A stretch of DNA of 64,000 bases from Sphingobacteriales bacterium (lineage in GTDB: Bacteria; Bacteroidota; Bacteroidia; Chitinophagales; JADIYW01): positions 62,001 to 126,000 of the forward strand of contig JADKIQ010000002.1 in NCBI GenBank assembly GCA_016721245.1, in the 5' to 3' direction. The notes under the pieces are model-generated. The model was not told where the DNA came from, made no database searches, and saw nothing but the letters and a program-made list of their open reading frames with translations. The position numbers and the translations under genes are program-made. Below are positions 36,437 to 45,470 of this stretch, one piece after another. Within the stretch, counting starts at the first letter, position 1, and each line of letters opens with the position of its first letter.

Positions 36437-36485
36437 TTTTTATCTAAAGTATATACCAGTTTATAGTGATGTTTCTTATCTTAGT

Positions 36486-37901
36486 ATGATGAAGCGTTAT
36501 TACATTTTTCTTTTCTTTTCTTTACTTCTTTTTTCCTGCAAAAAAGATGACACAGCTAAATTAGTGGCGGATGATCCAACTATTATTCAGGATCAGTATG
36601 GCAGACAACTTATCTTACATGGTCTTAATACATCTTCAAGCGCCAAAGGCGGAAATTTTCACCCTTGGATTGTTGAATCTGATGTAGAAAGAGAAGATAC
36701 AGCTTTTGGTTTCAACTTTGTGCGCTATTTAACTTCATGGGTAGCCATTGAGCCTGAAAAAGGAGTATTCGATGAAAATTATCTGAATGAATTAGAAAGA
36801 AGAATTAACTGGTATACATCACGAAAAATGTATGTGATGATTGATATGCATCAGGATGTATATTCTGCATTTGTTGGTGGAAATGGCGCACCCGAATGGG
36901 CATGCCGAACAAATGGAGCGGCACCCATTAGCCTGCCGGGCGGCACCCCATGGTGGTTGAAAAATATTGATCAGCAGGTAATTAATTGCTGGATTAATTT
37001 CTGGTCATATAACCAACATAAAGACCTTCAGGACCATTATATTCTAACCTGGCAGAAGATTGCAGAACGTTTTAAAAACAATCCTTATGTTATTGGGTAT
37101 GATTTAATGAATGAACCCTGGGGGGGGGATTTGGTAAAAGTATTTTTGACGGGTGAATTTGAACGTGTACAGTTAACTGCATTTTACAATCGATTAATTC
37201 CGGCTTTAAGAAATACAGACCCCAATAAATATATTTTCTTTGAGCCAACACCGGCACCGGTTACTTTTGGAGCGCCCTCGAATCTGTCATCAATAAAAGA
37301 TACCCGTAATTCAGCCAGACTAGTATATGCACCTCATTGTTATCCTTATGATACACATGAAGGAAATGGATATACAGCTACATCAAAACAACAGTTAAAA
37401 GACTGGGAGCGAGAAAGAGTTAAAGATTTAAAGAAACATGGAGGTATTTCATTGCTGACGGGTGAATTCGGCTTGTCACCATCTCAGATCGGTTTTGCTG
37501 ATTATTTAAATGACTTTAATGAAATGTCAGACAGGAATCAATGGCACTGGACTTATTGGAGCAATGATTTGGGCGGCTGGAGTCCCTTAAACGTAGATAG
37601 AAGTGAAACTGTAGTTTTAGAACATTTAATCAGAACTTATCCGAAAGCAACTGCAGGAAAACTAGTTGCTTTTAATTTTGATCCGGTCACTAAAGTATTT
37701 TCTATGACATTTAAAAGCAACGCAGCCATTTCACAGCCAACAGAAATTTTTATACCAAACCGTTTTTATCCTTCAGGATGGGATTTGACGGTAACAGGCA
37801 CAACAAATTATACTCAGGATTTTGACGCATCTAAACAATTGCTGAAATTTTCTACATCTGATAACGCAAAAGAAATAACTATCGAAATTACACCAAAGTA
37901 A
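36486..37901 (+). CDS. GH5-family glycoside hydrolase lipoprotein
   Basis: This is a glycoside hydrolase family 5 (cellulase-like) barrel anchored as a lipoprotein. I start at the ATG at 36486, so that MMKRYYIFLFFSLLLFSC gives a lipobox with Cys18. The catalytic acid/base Glu210 lies in LMNEPWGG and the nucleophile Glu327 in LLTGEFG. WHWTYWSNDLGGWS is a typical late substrate-binding loop. A C-terminal beta domain (about 395-472) ends KEITIEITPK. A run of nine G (37120-37128) encodes Trp-Gly-Gly right after the acid/base motif. A tandem paralogue follows after 3 nt. Related proteins act on glucosylceramides or glucans; the substrate is unknown. Confidence 0.88.
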   Translation: MMKRYYIFLFFSLLLFSCKKDDTAKLVADDPTIIQDQYGRQLILHGLNTSSSAKGGNFHPWIVESDVEREDTAFGFNFVRYLTSWVAIEPEKGVFDENYLNELERRINWYTSRKMYVMIDMHQDVYSAFVGGNGAPEWACRTNGAAPISLPGGTPWWLKNIDQQVINCWINFWSYNQHKDLQDHYILTWQKIAERFKNNPYVIGYDLMNEPWGGDLVKVFLTGEFERVQLTAFYNRLIPALRNTDPNKYIFFEPTPAPVTFGAPSNLSSIKDTRNSARLVYAPHCYPYDTHEGNGYTATSKQQLKDWERERVKDLKKHGGISLLTGEFGLSPSQIGFADYLNDFNEMSDRNQWHWTYWSNDLGGWSPLNVDRSETVVLEHLIRTYPKATAGKLVAFNFDPVTKVFSMTFKSNAAISQPTEIFIPNRFYPSGWDLTVTGTTNYTQDFDASKQLLKFSTSDNAKEITIEITPK

Positions 37902-37904
37902 ATT

Positions 37905-39107
37905 ATGTTCTTTGCAGGAAATAAATTTATCATAATACCTTTTTTGTTAGCCTTAATTTTTACAGGATGCAACAAAGAAAATACCGGGAATACGTATGTA
38001 CAAGATTCTAATGTATTTCAGGATGTGTACGGACGCACGCTCATTTTTCACGGGGCAAGTTTATACACCAATGACGATCCCGGCGGATATACCCGTTACA
38101 ACTCCAACAGTGCTAAACGCCTGATTAATGAGTGGGGCTTAAATTCAGTAAGATTATTTTGGAACTGGAATGCCATTGAACCGGATAGTGCTGTTTTTGC
38201 ATCGAATAAACTTGATTCCATAGTAAAAGTGGTAGAAACATTTACCAATGAGGAAATCTATGTGGTGCTGGCGGTAAATGGCACGGCTACCAGCAGTCAG
38301 GATAAATTGCGCGGAACCTGGCAGGCACCCTATGGCAATGCGCAGGATATCCCGACTTTACCCGGCAATGCCAACCCTGCCGCACAGGAAGCCACCCGCC
38401 GTTTCTGGGATTATAATCACTATCCCTATCTGCAGGATGAATTTGTTAAAGCTTCAAAGTATATAGCAGAAAGATTAAAAAACAACCCTTATGTGTTGGG
38501 GTATGATATTATTAATGAACCCTGGGGTGATGGAGTCATCAGTACCATTTTGAATACCAATCTGGAAACACAATTATTGCCTGCGTTATATCAAAAATAC
38601 ATAACAAAAATTAGAAAGGTGGAACCGGATAAATACATATTCTTTGAACCCAGTGTGTTGTTCAACAGTAAAGAGTTGGCCGGGTTTCAAACAAAACTTC
38701 CGGTAATAAAGGATGCAAGAAATGACGTGAAACATTTATCGTTCGCACCGCATTGTTACCTCTTGGATGATAAAAATAATTCGATACGAAATAATTATGA
38801 TGCCTATCTGAGCGTCTTAAAGAATAACTATACAGCCATCCAGCAAAAACAACAGGTGCCTGTTTATATTGGTGAATGGTCAAATATCAACTATGCAAAT
38901 TTTCAGGATGCAGATAATTATTTAAATAAGCACATGCAGGCATTTGATGAACTAAAAGCAAGCTGGTCTTATTTTGGCTATTTCCCGGGCAATCCGGATG
39001 ATATGTCTGACAACCCTGCTTTGGACCTGGCCTGCAGAGTATATCCAAGGGCTACAGCCGGAAAGCTGCGCTCGTTCTCCTACAATCCTGAGACGAAAGT
39101 TTTTTAA
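37905..39107 (+). CDS. Second GH5-family glycoside hydrolase lipoprotein (3' frameshift)
   Basis: A tandem paralogue of the preceding gene. It starts with a lipoprotein signal (lipobox IFTGC, Cys22). The GH5 acid/base Glu205 is in IINEPWGD and the nucleophile Glu324 in VYIGEWSN, so the catalytic barrel is complete. The frame ends at a TAA at 39105-39107, within the run GTTTTTTAATG. One extra T would carry it into the C-terminal domain that continues at 39107-39304. The lost part is the beta domain of about 66 residues, which the paralogue keeps. This may be a real mutation, slippage, or a sequencing error in a T-run. Confidence 0.85.
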   Translation: MFFAGNKFIIIPFLLALIFTGCNKENTGNTYVQDSNVFQDVYGRTLIFHGASLYTNDDPGGYTRYNSNSAKRLINEWGLNSVRLFWNWNAIEPDSAVFASNKLDSIVKVVETFTNEEIYVVLAVNGTATSSQDKLRGTWQAPYGNAQDIPTLPGNANPAAQEATRRFWDYNHYPYLQDEFVKASKYIAERLKNNPYVLGYDIINEPWGDGVISTILNTNLETQLLPALYQKYITKIRKVEPDKYIFFEPSVLFNSKELAGFQTKLPVIKDARNDVKHLSFAPHCYLLDDKNNSIRNNYDAYLSVLKNNYTAIQQKQQVPVYIGEWSNINYANFQDADNYLNKHMQAFDELKASWSYFGYFPGNPDDMSDNPALDLACRVYPRATAGKLRSFSYNPETKVF

Positions 39108-39304
39108 TGTCATTTATCTCTGGTGGATTTTCCAATCAGACCTCAGAGATTTTTGTACCGGATAAGCATTATCCTGCCGGCTGGAATTTGAGAGTAACAG
39201 GTGCCACTCATTATACTCAAACAGTTGATGTAACCCGACAGTTGCTAAAGCTTACAATCACAGATAAGGCAAAAGAAATAACTATCGAAATTACACCAAA
39301 GTAA
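39107..39304 (+). pseudogene. Detached C-terminal domain of the second GH5 gene
   Basis: This continues the previous gene in another frame: SFISGGFSNQTSEIFVPD, GWNLRVTGATHYTQ and the end KEITIEITPK. It aligns with the C-terminal domain of the first GH5 (SMTFKSNAAISQPTEIF). The ATG at 39107 is unlikely to be used. Its last 36 nt are identical to those of the first GH5 gene. Confidence 0.8.
39269..39304 (+). repeat. 36-nt direct repeat shared by the two GH5 gene ends
   Basis: The bases 39269-39304 are identical to 37866-37901, covering the last 11 codons and stop (KEITIEITPK plus flanking Ala). The preceding codons differ at many positions, including silent ones, so the identity stops sharply. 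Confidence 0.85.
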
Positions 39305-39399
39305 TTATTTCAGACACGTATCATAGCTTTTTTGTTAATTTTTAGTGAAAAGGATACATGTTATTTTCCTAAAAATGTGAATTTATAATGTACAATAAT

Positions 39400-39407
39400 T
39401 ACTTTTG
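39400..39407 (+). promoter_or_regulatory. -7 promoter element of the PAP2_C gene
   Basis: TACTTTTG is an exact TAnnTTTG match. Its last three bases are the TTG that could be read as a start codon, so translation must begin downstream. Confidence 0.5.
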
Positions 39408-39425
39408 CATTCTGAAAAGCTATTT

Positions 39426-40118
39426 GTGAACACTATCCGTACATATTTTAATACTATTTTTACTAACTGGAAGATTGCGCTTCAGCACAAAAATATTAAG
39501 TATCAATTTGTGCTGACAATGTTATCGTATATCTTTTTGTTTAAATACTGCAGGATAGTAATGACCATTTTTGAAAACAGAAAAGGTACACAGATTTCAG
39601 ATCCTTTTCTTGCACATTTACCGGTGATAGATTCCTCTAATCTGATATTTGTTTTAACGTATACCGCACTGGCTACATTTATTTTGTCTAATCTTATTAA
39701 TCCGGTTAGGTTTATAAAAGGCTTACAGGCTTACAGTCTATTACTGATTATGCGTACCATTACTATTTACTTAGTTCCACTGGAGCCTCCGATAGGAATG
39801 GTTGTACTGAAAGACACGGTATCAAATTTCTTTATGAATTCCACCAGCGGAAGTTATATTGTGAAAGATTTATTCTTCTCCGGTCATGTATCTGCAGTCG
39901 TGCTTTTTTTCTTCATAGCAGAACACAAAATTATAAAGACAAAATTATTAATACTGGCATTTGTTATCGGTACACTGATATTATTACAGCATGTACATTA
40001 CTTGATGGATGTGGTAGCCGCACCATTCTTCTCTTATTTGGCAATCAAAATTGTTGCACTGGTAAATAAAGATATCTCAGTACCTGCTTTCTCAAAGCAT
40101 TATTCCAAGAATAACTAA
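39426..40118 (+). CDS. PAP2_C / sphingomyelin-synthase-like membrane protein
   Basis: This membrane protein of about 230 residues has six helices and the PAP2_C (sphingomyelin synthase-related) signature. It shows KDLFFSGHVSAVVLFFF with the first catalytic His, and HVHYLMDVVAAPFF with the second His and the Asp. Such enzymes move phospho-head-groups between lipids or dephosphorylate them. I start at the GTG at 39426 because the earlier TTG (39405) lies inside a -7 promoter box. It is a single gene followed by an AT-rich hairpin (40117-40138). The substrate lipid is unknown. Confidence 0.78.
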   Translation: MNTIRTYFNTIFTNWKIALQHKNIKYQFVLTMLSYIFLFKYCRIVMTIFENRKGTQISDPFLAHLPVIDSSNLIFVLTYTALATFILSNLINPVRFIKGLQAYSLLLIMRTITIYLVPLEPPIGMVVLKDTVSNFFMNSTSGSYIVKDLFFSGHVSAVVLFFFIAEHKIIKTKLLILAFVIGTLILLQHVHYLMDVVAAPFFSYLAIKIVALVNKDISVPAFSKHYSKNN

Positions 40119-40138
40119 AATTATTGAAAAATAATTTT
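40117..40138 (+). terminator. AT-only hairpin after the PAP2_C gene
   Basis: AAAATTATT (40117-40125), GAAA loop, AATAATTTT (40130-40138). It starts inside the stop codon. The stem has no GC pairs and there is a short T-run only, so termination is uncertain. Confidence 0.35.
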
Positions 40139-40197
40139 CCGGACATATTTTCTTACGGTATTTTTCTTCAATCAATTAGGTTGCTTATCTTTACTGA

Positions 40198-42261
40198 ATG
40201 TCAGAGTTTAAGGTTGATAGTACATTTGAAGACTTGGTTAATAATGAAAACCAATCTGCTGTAAGCAGTACTCATTTTTTGCAGGAAAACTATGCCGCAG
40301 GAATTCAGCCATTTTTGCGTGGCCCATATTCCTCTATGTATGTCAACCAGCCGTGGACTATTCGCCAGTATGCCGGATTTTCTACCGCTGAAAAATCCAA
40401 TGAATTTTACAAAAAAAATTTAGCACAGGGGCAAAAAGGATTATCCGTTGCCTTTGATTTAGCCACACACCGTGGTTATGATTCTGATCACGAACGTGTG
40501 CAAGGTGACGTAGGAAAAGCGGGTGTCGCTATCGATTCGGTAGAAGATATGAAAATACTGTTTGATGAAATTCCATTGGATAAGATTTCCGTTTCCATGA
40601 CGATGAACGGAGCGGTTTTACCTGTTCTGGCTTTTTATATCGTGGCTGCGGAGGAACAAGGTGTGGAACAGAAATTATTAAGTGGTACTATACAAAATGA
40701 TATCCTGAAAGAATTCATGGTGCGCAATACTTATATCTATCCGCCCGCACAATCCATGAAAATCATTTCGGATATTTTTGAGTACACCAGTCAGCACATG
40801 CCGAAGTTTAATTCCATTTCTATCAGCGGGTATCATATGCAGGAAGCAGGCGCCACCCCGGAAATAGAATTAGCCTACACGCTTTCAGACGGATTGGAAT
40901 ATATAAGAACGGGAATTAAAGCAGGATTGAAGATTGATGATTTTGCACCGCGTTTATCTTTTTTCTGGGCAATCGGTATGCAGCATTTTAAAGAAATTGC
41001 AAAGATGCGTGCCGCAAGATTATTGTGGTCAAAAATTGTTTCACAGTTTCACCCATCATCCGATAAAAGTTTAGCATTGCGTACGCATTGCCAGACAAGC
41101 GGCTGGAGTTTAACGGAACAGGATCCGTTTAATAACGTCACAAGAACCTGTATCGAGGCATTGGCAGCTGCATTAGGCGGTACTCAATCTTTACATACCA
41201 ATGCATTGGATGAAGCTATCGCATTGCCTACGGATTTTTCTGCAAAGATTGCACGTGACACTCAAATTTATTTACAAAATGAAACAGCCATTTGCAGAAC
41301 GGTAGACCCATGGGCGGGGTCTGAATATGTTGAAAAGCTGACGGACGACATTGCACGCAAAGCCTGGGCATTGATGGAAGAAGTGGAAAGTTATGGAGGC
41401 ATGACAAAAGCCATTGAAGCAGGTATTCCGAAAATGCGTATCGAAGAAGCGGCTGCACAAAAGCAGGCCCGCATTGATAGCGGACAAGATGCGATTATTG
41501 GTGTTAATCTTTTTCAAACAGATGACGAACAAGCATTTGATATTTTAGATATTGATAATGCTGAAGTGCGTGACAAACAAATTACCAGATTACAAGAAAT
41601 CAAAAAAACAAGAGACAATAGTGCTGTTGAACATATTTTAACTCAATTAATCGAAGCAGCAAAAAACAGTGATCAGAATTTACTGGCATTAACGGTAGAA
41701 GCTGCACGAAGACGTGCCACCTTAGGAGAAATATCATTAGCTTTAGAGAAAGTTTTTGGCCGATATAAAGCAACAATACGAAGTATTACAGGTGTATATT
41801 CAGCAGAAATAAAAATGAACGAGGATTTTCAAATAGCACGTACTTTAGCAGATGCTTTTGCCGATAAAGAAGGCAGACGTCCGCGTATTTTAGTAGCAAA
41901 AATAGGACAGGACGGACACGACCGTGGTGCTAAAATTATTGCCACTGCTTTTGCTGATATTGGGTTTGATGTAGATATTGGACCGCTTTTCCAAACACCG
42001 AAAGAGGCAGCCATGCAGGCAGCAGAAAACGATGTGCATATTATTGGCGTTTCATCTCTGGCAGCCGGACACAAAACATTAATTCCGCAATTAATTGAAG
42101 AATTAAAAAAGATAAAACGCGACGATATTTTAGTCGTTTGCGGCGGTGTCATTCCCAAGCAGGATTATGATTTCTTATATCACGCAGGTGTTTCAGGTAT
42201 TTTTGGCCCCGGAACAGTAATAGCCAAAGCAGCTATAGAAATCTTGGAAAAGCTGATGTAA
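40198..42261 (+). CDS. mutB: Methylmalonyl-CoA mutase, large B12-binding subunit
   Basis: The 687-residue protein interconverts methylmalonyl-CoA and succinyl-CoA using adenosylcobalamin. The N-terminal TIM-barrel shows [34 protein letters not shown] and [12 protein letters not shown], all typical of MCM. The C-terminal cobalamin domain has DGHDRG (the DxHxxG lower ligand) and the [12 protein letters not shown] segment. The small subunit and the MeaB chaperone are not nearby, so it may pair with a gene elsewhere. A TATCTTTA box lies 5-12 nt before the ATG, which hints at a nearly leaderless transcript. Isobutyryl-CoA mutase is less likely. Confidence 0.93.
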   Translation: MSEFKVDSTFEDLVNNENQSAVSSTHFLQENYAAGIQPFLRGPYSSMYVNQPWTIRQYAGFSTAEKSNEFYKKNLAQGQKGLSVAFDLATHRGYDSDHERVQGDVGKAGVAIDSVEDMKILFDEIPLDKISVSMTMNGAVLPVLAFYIVAAEEQGVEQKLLSGTIQNDILKEFMVRNTYIYPPAQSMKIISDIFEYTSQHMPKFNSISISGYHMQEAGATPEIELAYTLSDGLEYIRTGIKAGLKIDDFAPRLSFFWAIGMQHFKEIAKMRAARLLWSKIVSQFHPSSDKSLALRTHCQTSGWSLTEQDPFNNVTRTCIEALAAALGGTQSLHTNALDEAIALPTDFSAKIARDTQIYLQNETAICRTVDPWAGSEYVEKLTDDIARKAWALMEEVESYGGMTKAIEAGIPKMRIEEAAAQKQARIDSGQDAIIGVNLFQTDDEQAFDILDIDNAEVRDKQITRLQEIKKTRDNSAVEHILTQLIEAAKNSDQNLLALTVEAARRRATLGEISLALEKVFGRYKATIRSITGVYSAEIKMNEDFQIARTLADAFADKEGRRPRILVAKIGQDGHDRGAKIIATAFADIGFDVDIGPLFQTPKEAAMQAAENDVHIIGVSSLAAGHKTLIPQLIEELKKIKRDDILVVCGGVIPKQDYDFLYHAGVSGIFGPGTVIAKAAIEILEKLM

Positions 42262-42442
42262 GCACATTTGTTTAATCATTTATCTTATTTTCCATTTAAA
42301 CTTTCACTGTTTACAAAGTTTCAAAACACTTTATAACAATAAAATTTATCAAAATGTTTTGTTTGATATTTTTTAAAAAAGTTTAAACAAAACAAACTTC
42401 ATGCTGTTTAAGAGTTTATTAATCACTCAAAAATTAAACAAC

Positions 42443-42958
42443 ATGAAAAAATTTAAATTAACACTTTTAGGAATTTTAGCGATGGCATTTGCTTTCACAG
42501 GATGTAAAGAAGATGAACCGGAGCCATTAAAAAACATCGTACAACTTGCACAAGGAAATGCTAATCTCAGCATCTTAGTACAAGCTGTTGTAAGAGCGGG
42601 TTTAGATGATGACTTGGCCGGAACTGGACCATTCACAGTTTTTGCACCAACAGATGCAGCTTTTGCAGCACTTTTAGTTGAACTGGATGCTGCAAGTTTA
42701 GCTGATATTGATGATGCAACACTACTTGCAGTATTAAAATATCACGTAGTGAGCGGAAAAGTATTATCTACCTCTTTAACAGATGGTCAGGTAGTTGCAC
42801 CAATTTTAGGTGATGGTAACACTTTTGAAATCGATTTAACAGGTGGTGCTAAAATTAAAGACGGAGCAGGCAGAACTTCTAACATTACTGCTACTGATAT
42901 CGAGGCAAGCAATGGTGTGGTACATGTAATTGATAAGGTACTTTTACCAGGATCTTAA
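42443..42958 (+). CDS. Fasciclin (FAS1)-domain lipoprotein
   Basis: This lipoprotein of about 171 residues starts at the ATG at 42443 (MKKFKLTLLGILAMAFAFTGC, split at the lipobox FTGC, Cys20). The FAS1 fold shows TGPFTVFAPTDAAFAALL, LKYHVVSGKVL and NGVVHVIDKVLLP, the H1, H2 and YH-type motifs. FAS1 proteins mediate adhesion at the cell surface. It is transcribed alone, with a strong terminator about 85 nt downstream. The frame extends 14 codons further upstream, but those residues are not signal-like. Confidence 0.9.
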   Translation: MKKFKLTLLGILAMAFAFTGCKEDEPEPLKNIVQLAQGNANLSILVQAVVRAGLDDDLAGTGPFTVFAPTDAAFAALLVELDAASLADIDDATLLAVLKYHVVSGKVLSTSLTDGQVVAPILGDGNTFEIDLTGGAKIKDGAGRTSNITATDIEASNGVVHVIDKVLLPGS

Positions 42959-43043
42959 TAAATTGAATTAAAAAAACATAGCACACAAATCTGCAATTAA
43001 ATTTGCATTGTATCAATTAGTTTTTTGGTTATATTTTTAATGC

Positions 43044-43071
43044 AGGTGTGCTTACAAAGCACACCTTTTTT
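43044..43071 (+). terminator. Rho-independent terminator of the fasciclin gene
   Basis: A 10-bp stem AGGTGTGCTT (43044-43053) pairs with AAGCACACCT (43057-43066) around ACA, followed by six T. Confidence 0.9.
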
Positions 43072-43193
43072 AGTTTAACATTTATAATAAGTAGAATAGC
43101 CACTAAATTTCTATTCATATTTTTTTAATTCGACCTACAAACCTAAAAACTCCCGATTTTTCTTTATTTTGCATCCTAATTTAGAACTTATAA

Positions 43194-43868
43194 ATGAGAA
43201 AGCATTTTTTATATTTTTCTTTATTGTTGTTTGTGATGATGTATACGCTAAGTTCGGCTATTGCACAGGATAATAAATATAAAGACATTATAAAAACAGA
43301 CGGATTAAAAAACAAGAAATATCTGGCTTCGATTTCCGGAATTGCAGATATGGAATTATTTAAACCTGTAAATATAAATCTGGGAATGTCGTTCAGCGGC
43401 AGCATCCGTTTGCTCTATAAACCTAAATTAAATAAAGGAAAAAGTGTTTACAGTCCAAGAATAATAGAAAGAGAAATATACATTAAACCAACAGTTGGAT
43501 ACATTTATAGAAAACGCTATAATACCGCACTCTTTTTTATTCCTGAAATAGCATACCGCCACACATTTTATAAAGGTGTTTTTTTAGAATTGAACATGGA
43601 TGTGGGTTATATGTTTACAAAAATGAACGCTCCGGTTTATGAACGTCAGGATGATGGTACTTTTAAAGAAGTCTTTTTCGGACATCATAACTTGATGCTG
43701 GGAGGAAAGCTGGTAGCCGGATATGATTTTTCAAAAAATATGAGAACGCCGCTGGCCATTAATTTTGGAACAGGCGTTTTTTACCGCTATCCAAGCAATC
43801 AGAAATGGATACGACATATTTACGCAGAAGTAGGACTTTCCTATGTTTTCAGAAGAGCAAAAGAATAA
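43194..43868 (+). CDS. Putative outer-membrane beta-barrel protein
   Basis: The 224 residues begin with a signal peptide ending SSAIAQDN. The mature protein has alternating strands (SGSIRLLYKPK, YIKPTVGYIYRKRYN, LNMDVGYMFTKMN, INFGTGVFYRYPSN) and ends YAEVGLSYVFRRAKE, consistent with a small outer-membrane barrel. No family was recognised. The next gene, a lipoprotein hydrolase, starts after 3 nt, so the two are co-transcribed and perhaps act together at the outer membrane. Confidence 0.65.
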   Translation: MRKHFLYFSLLLFVMMYTLSSAIAQDNKYKDIIKTDGLKNKKYLASISGIADMELFKPVNINLGMSFSGSIRLLYKPKLNKGKSVYSPRIIEREIYIKPTVGYIYRKRYNTALFFIPEIAYRHTFYKGVFLELNMDVGYMFTKMNAPVYERQDDGTFKEVFFGHHNLMLGGKLVAGYDFSKNMRTPLAINFGTGVFYRYPSNQKWIRHIYAEVGLSYVFRRAKE

Positions 43869-43871
43869 AAA

Positions 43872-44921
43872 ATGCAGTTAAATTTTAAAATACTATCCAT
43901 CTTATTTTTTGCAGTAGCTGTTTTGGCAGGTTGTTCACCCGACCCAAAACCAAATGGTGATCAGGTAGATAATTACTATTTTGTAAAAGTGGGTGATGTA
44001 GCCTTGCCGGTTCGTGTGTGCGGAAATATAAAATCTGATGTAGCCATCATATTTATTCACGGCGGTCCGGGAGGTTCAGCACAAGGCGAACGGGGTAATA
44101 TTTACTGGAAAGAAATAGAAAAGTATTATAAAGTAATTTATTACGATCAACGTGGTTCGGGCGTGACGCAAGGAAACGTGCCGCCAAGTGAAATGTCGAT
44201 TGAACAATTTAGTGAAGATCTGGATAATATCGTTGATTTTACGAAACAAGTTGCTAAAGCCAGTAAAGTATTTATTCATGGAGCCAGCTGGGGCGGTGGT
44301 CTGGCAACCTATTATTTGTTAGATACCACACATCAGAATAAATTAAAAGGGGCTATTATAGAAAGCCCTGCATACGATATTAAAAATGGTGCTGTGTTAT
44401 CTATTCAGTGGATGCTGCACAAAGCAGATTCAATGATTGCTTTGGGTAAAAACTTAGATTACTGGAATAACTGTAAGAACTATTACTCCATACATCCCAT
44501 TCTTACCTACAACGAATTCAAACAGCATCAGTCTTATCTCACACAGGTTTACGGATTGGTGTCAAACGGTGCAAATATACAGGTGCAATCAATCAGCACA
44601 CCTAAAGTTGAGTTAGCATTAGGGTATAGTAATGCAGAGTTTGCTCCGGCAACATTAACCTACGAAGGGCAATCGATTTTTACACATCTTGACTTGACCT
44701 CAAAATTAAATCAGATTAAACTGCCGGTTATGCTGGTTTGGGGAGCACAGGATGGTTTATTGCCTAAGAATAATTTAGCAGAAAAATTTGTTACCAATGT
44801 TGGTTCTCTAAATCTGAAATATGATGATACAAAGTATCTGCTCTCTGCCCACTTACCTCACTTTGAAGAATGGCAGCAATTCGATGTAGATACAAAAGCA
44901 TTTGTGGAAGCAAATAAATAA
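43872..44921 (+). CDS. Proline-iminopeptidase-like (S33) lipoprotein hydrolase
   Basis: The 349-residue alpha/beta hydrolase has a lipoprotein signal (lipobox VLAGC, near Cys20). HGGPGGSAQG provides the oxyanion hole, YYDQRGSGVTQ is typical of S33 prolyl aminopeptidases, and GASWGGGLA is the Ser nucleophile elbow. The Asp probably lies in VWGAQDGLLP and the His in SAHLPHFEEW. The target is likely an N-terminal Pro peptide or an ester, but this is unproven. It follows the small barrel gene after 3 nt. A bidirectional terminator ends it. Confidence 0.88.
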   Translation: MQLNFKILSILFFAVAVLAGCSPDPKPNGDQVDNYYFVKVGDVALPVRVCGNIKSDVAIIFIHGGPGGSAQGERGNIYWKEIEKYYKVIYYDQRGSGVTQGNVPPSEMSIEQFSEDLDNIVDFTKQVAKASKVFIHGASWGGGLATYYLLDTTHQNKLKGAIIESPAYDIKNGAVLSIQWMLHKADSMIALGKNLDYWNNCKNYYSIHPILTYNEFKQHQSYLTQVYGLVSNGANIQVQSISTPKVELALGYSNAEFAPATLTYEGQSIFTHLDLTSKLNQIKLPVMLVWGAQDGLLPKNNLAEKFVTNVGSLNLKYDDTKYLLSAHLPHFEEWQQFDVDTKAFVEANK

Positions 44922-44935
44922 ATCACTATATCCAT

Positions 44936-44968
44936 AAAAAAAGGATTCAAATTTTGAATCCTTTTTTT
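44936..44968. terminator. Bidirectional terminator between convergent genes
   Basis: AAGGATTCAAA (44941-44951) and TTTGAATCCTT (44953-44963) are reverse complements, flanked by A-run and T-run. It serves both the S33 hydrolase (+) and the DUF4112 gene (-). Confidence 0.85.
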
Positions 44969-44969
44969 A

Positions 44970-45470
44970 TTAAATACCTCCTGTTGGAAACAGGAAAAGC
45001 AGTGTGTATTTTACAATAAAGAAAGTAAGAATACTTAATGTGATAAAAATAAGGCCAAGAACCAACAGAATTGGTAAAACAATCGGCCAGGCGCTGCCCT
45101 GATGCTTTCCTTCTTCAAAATGCTCTACCGCTAAAATTAAATTGCGACGGTTTGCTTTGTAAAAGACATCAAAAAATCTTCCTACAAAAGGCACCAGCCC
45201 AACAACACCATCAATGGTGATATTTAAAATCATTTTAGCAACCGACTTGCCGCTGGCACCGTTACGTACCATAGCAACGAGCAGAAAAGCAGAAATACCA
45301 TAATCCAGCAAATCTCCCAAACCGGGAATTAAGCCTAAAATAGGGTCAATGCCAAAGGTGATGGAAGTCCCGGGAATACGAAACTGGCTGTCCATCAATT
45401 TCGTAATCTTTGCAATTTTTTGCAGCGATGGAGGAATCGGTTTTCCTTCTATTTCGTTAATTGCCGGCAT
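44970..45470 (-). CDS. DUF4112-family membrane protein
   Basis: This 166-residue protein has the DUF4112 pattern FRIPGTSITFGIDPILGLIPGLGD, split here as the start FRIPGTSITFGIDPI and LGLIPGLGDLLDYG, then VPFVGRFFDVFYKANRRN. Three or more hydrophobic segments place it in the membrane. The family function is unknown. Its ATG directly follows the stop of the gene at 45471, with no spacing, so the pair is translationally linked. Only the terminator lies downstream. Confidence 0.8.
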   Translation of the reverse strand: MPAINEIEGKPIPPSLQKIAKITKLMDSQFRIPGTSITFGIDPILGLIPGLGDLLDYGISAFLLVAMVRNGASGKSVAKMILNITIDGVVGLVPFVGRFFDVFYKANRRNLILAVEHFEEGKHQGSAWPIVLPILLVLGLIFITLSILTFFIVKYTLLFLFPTGGI

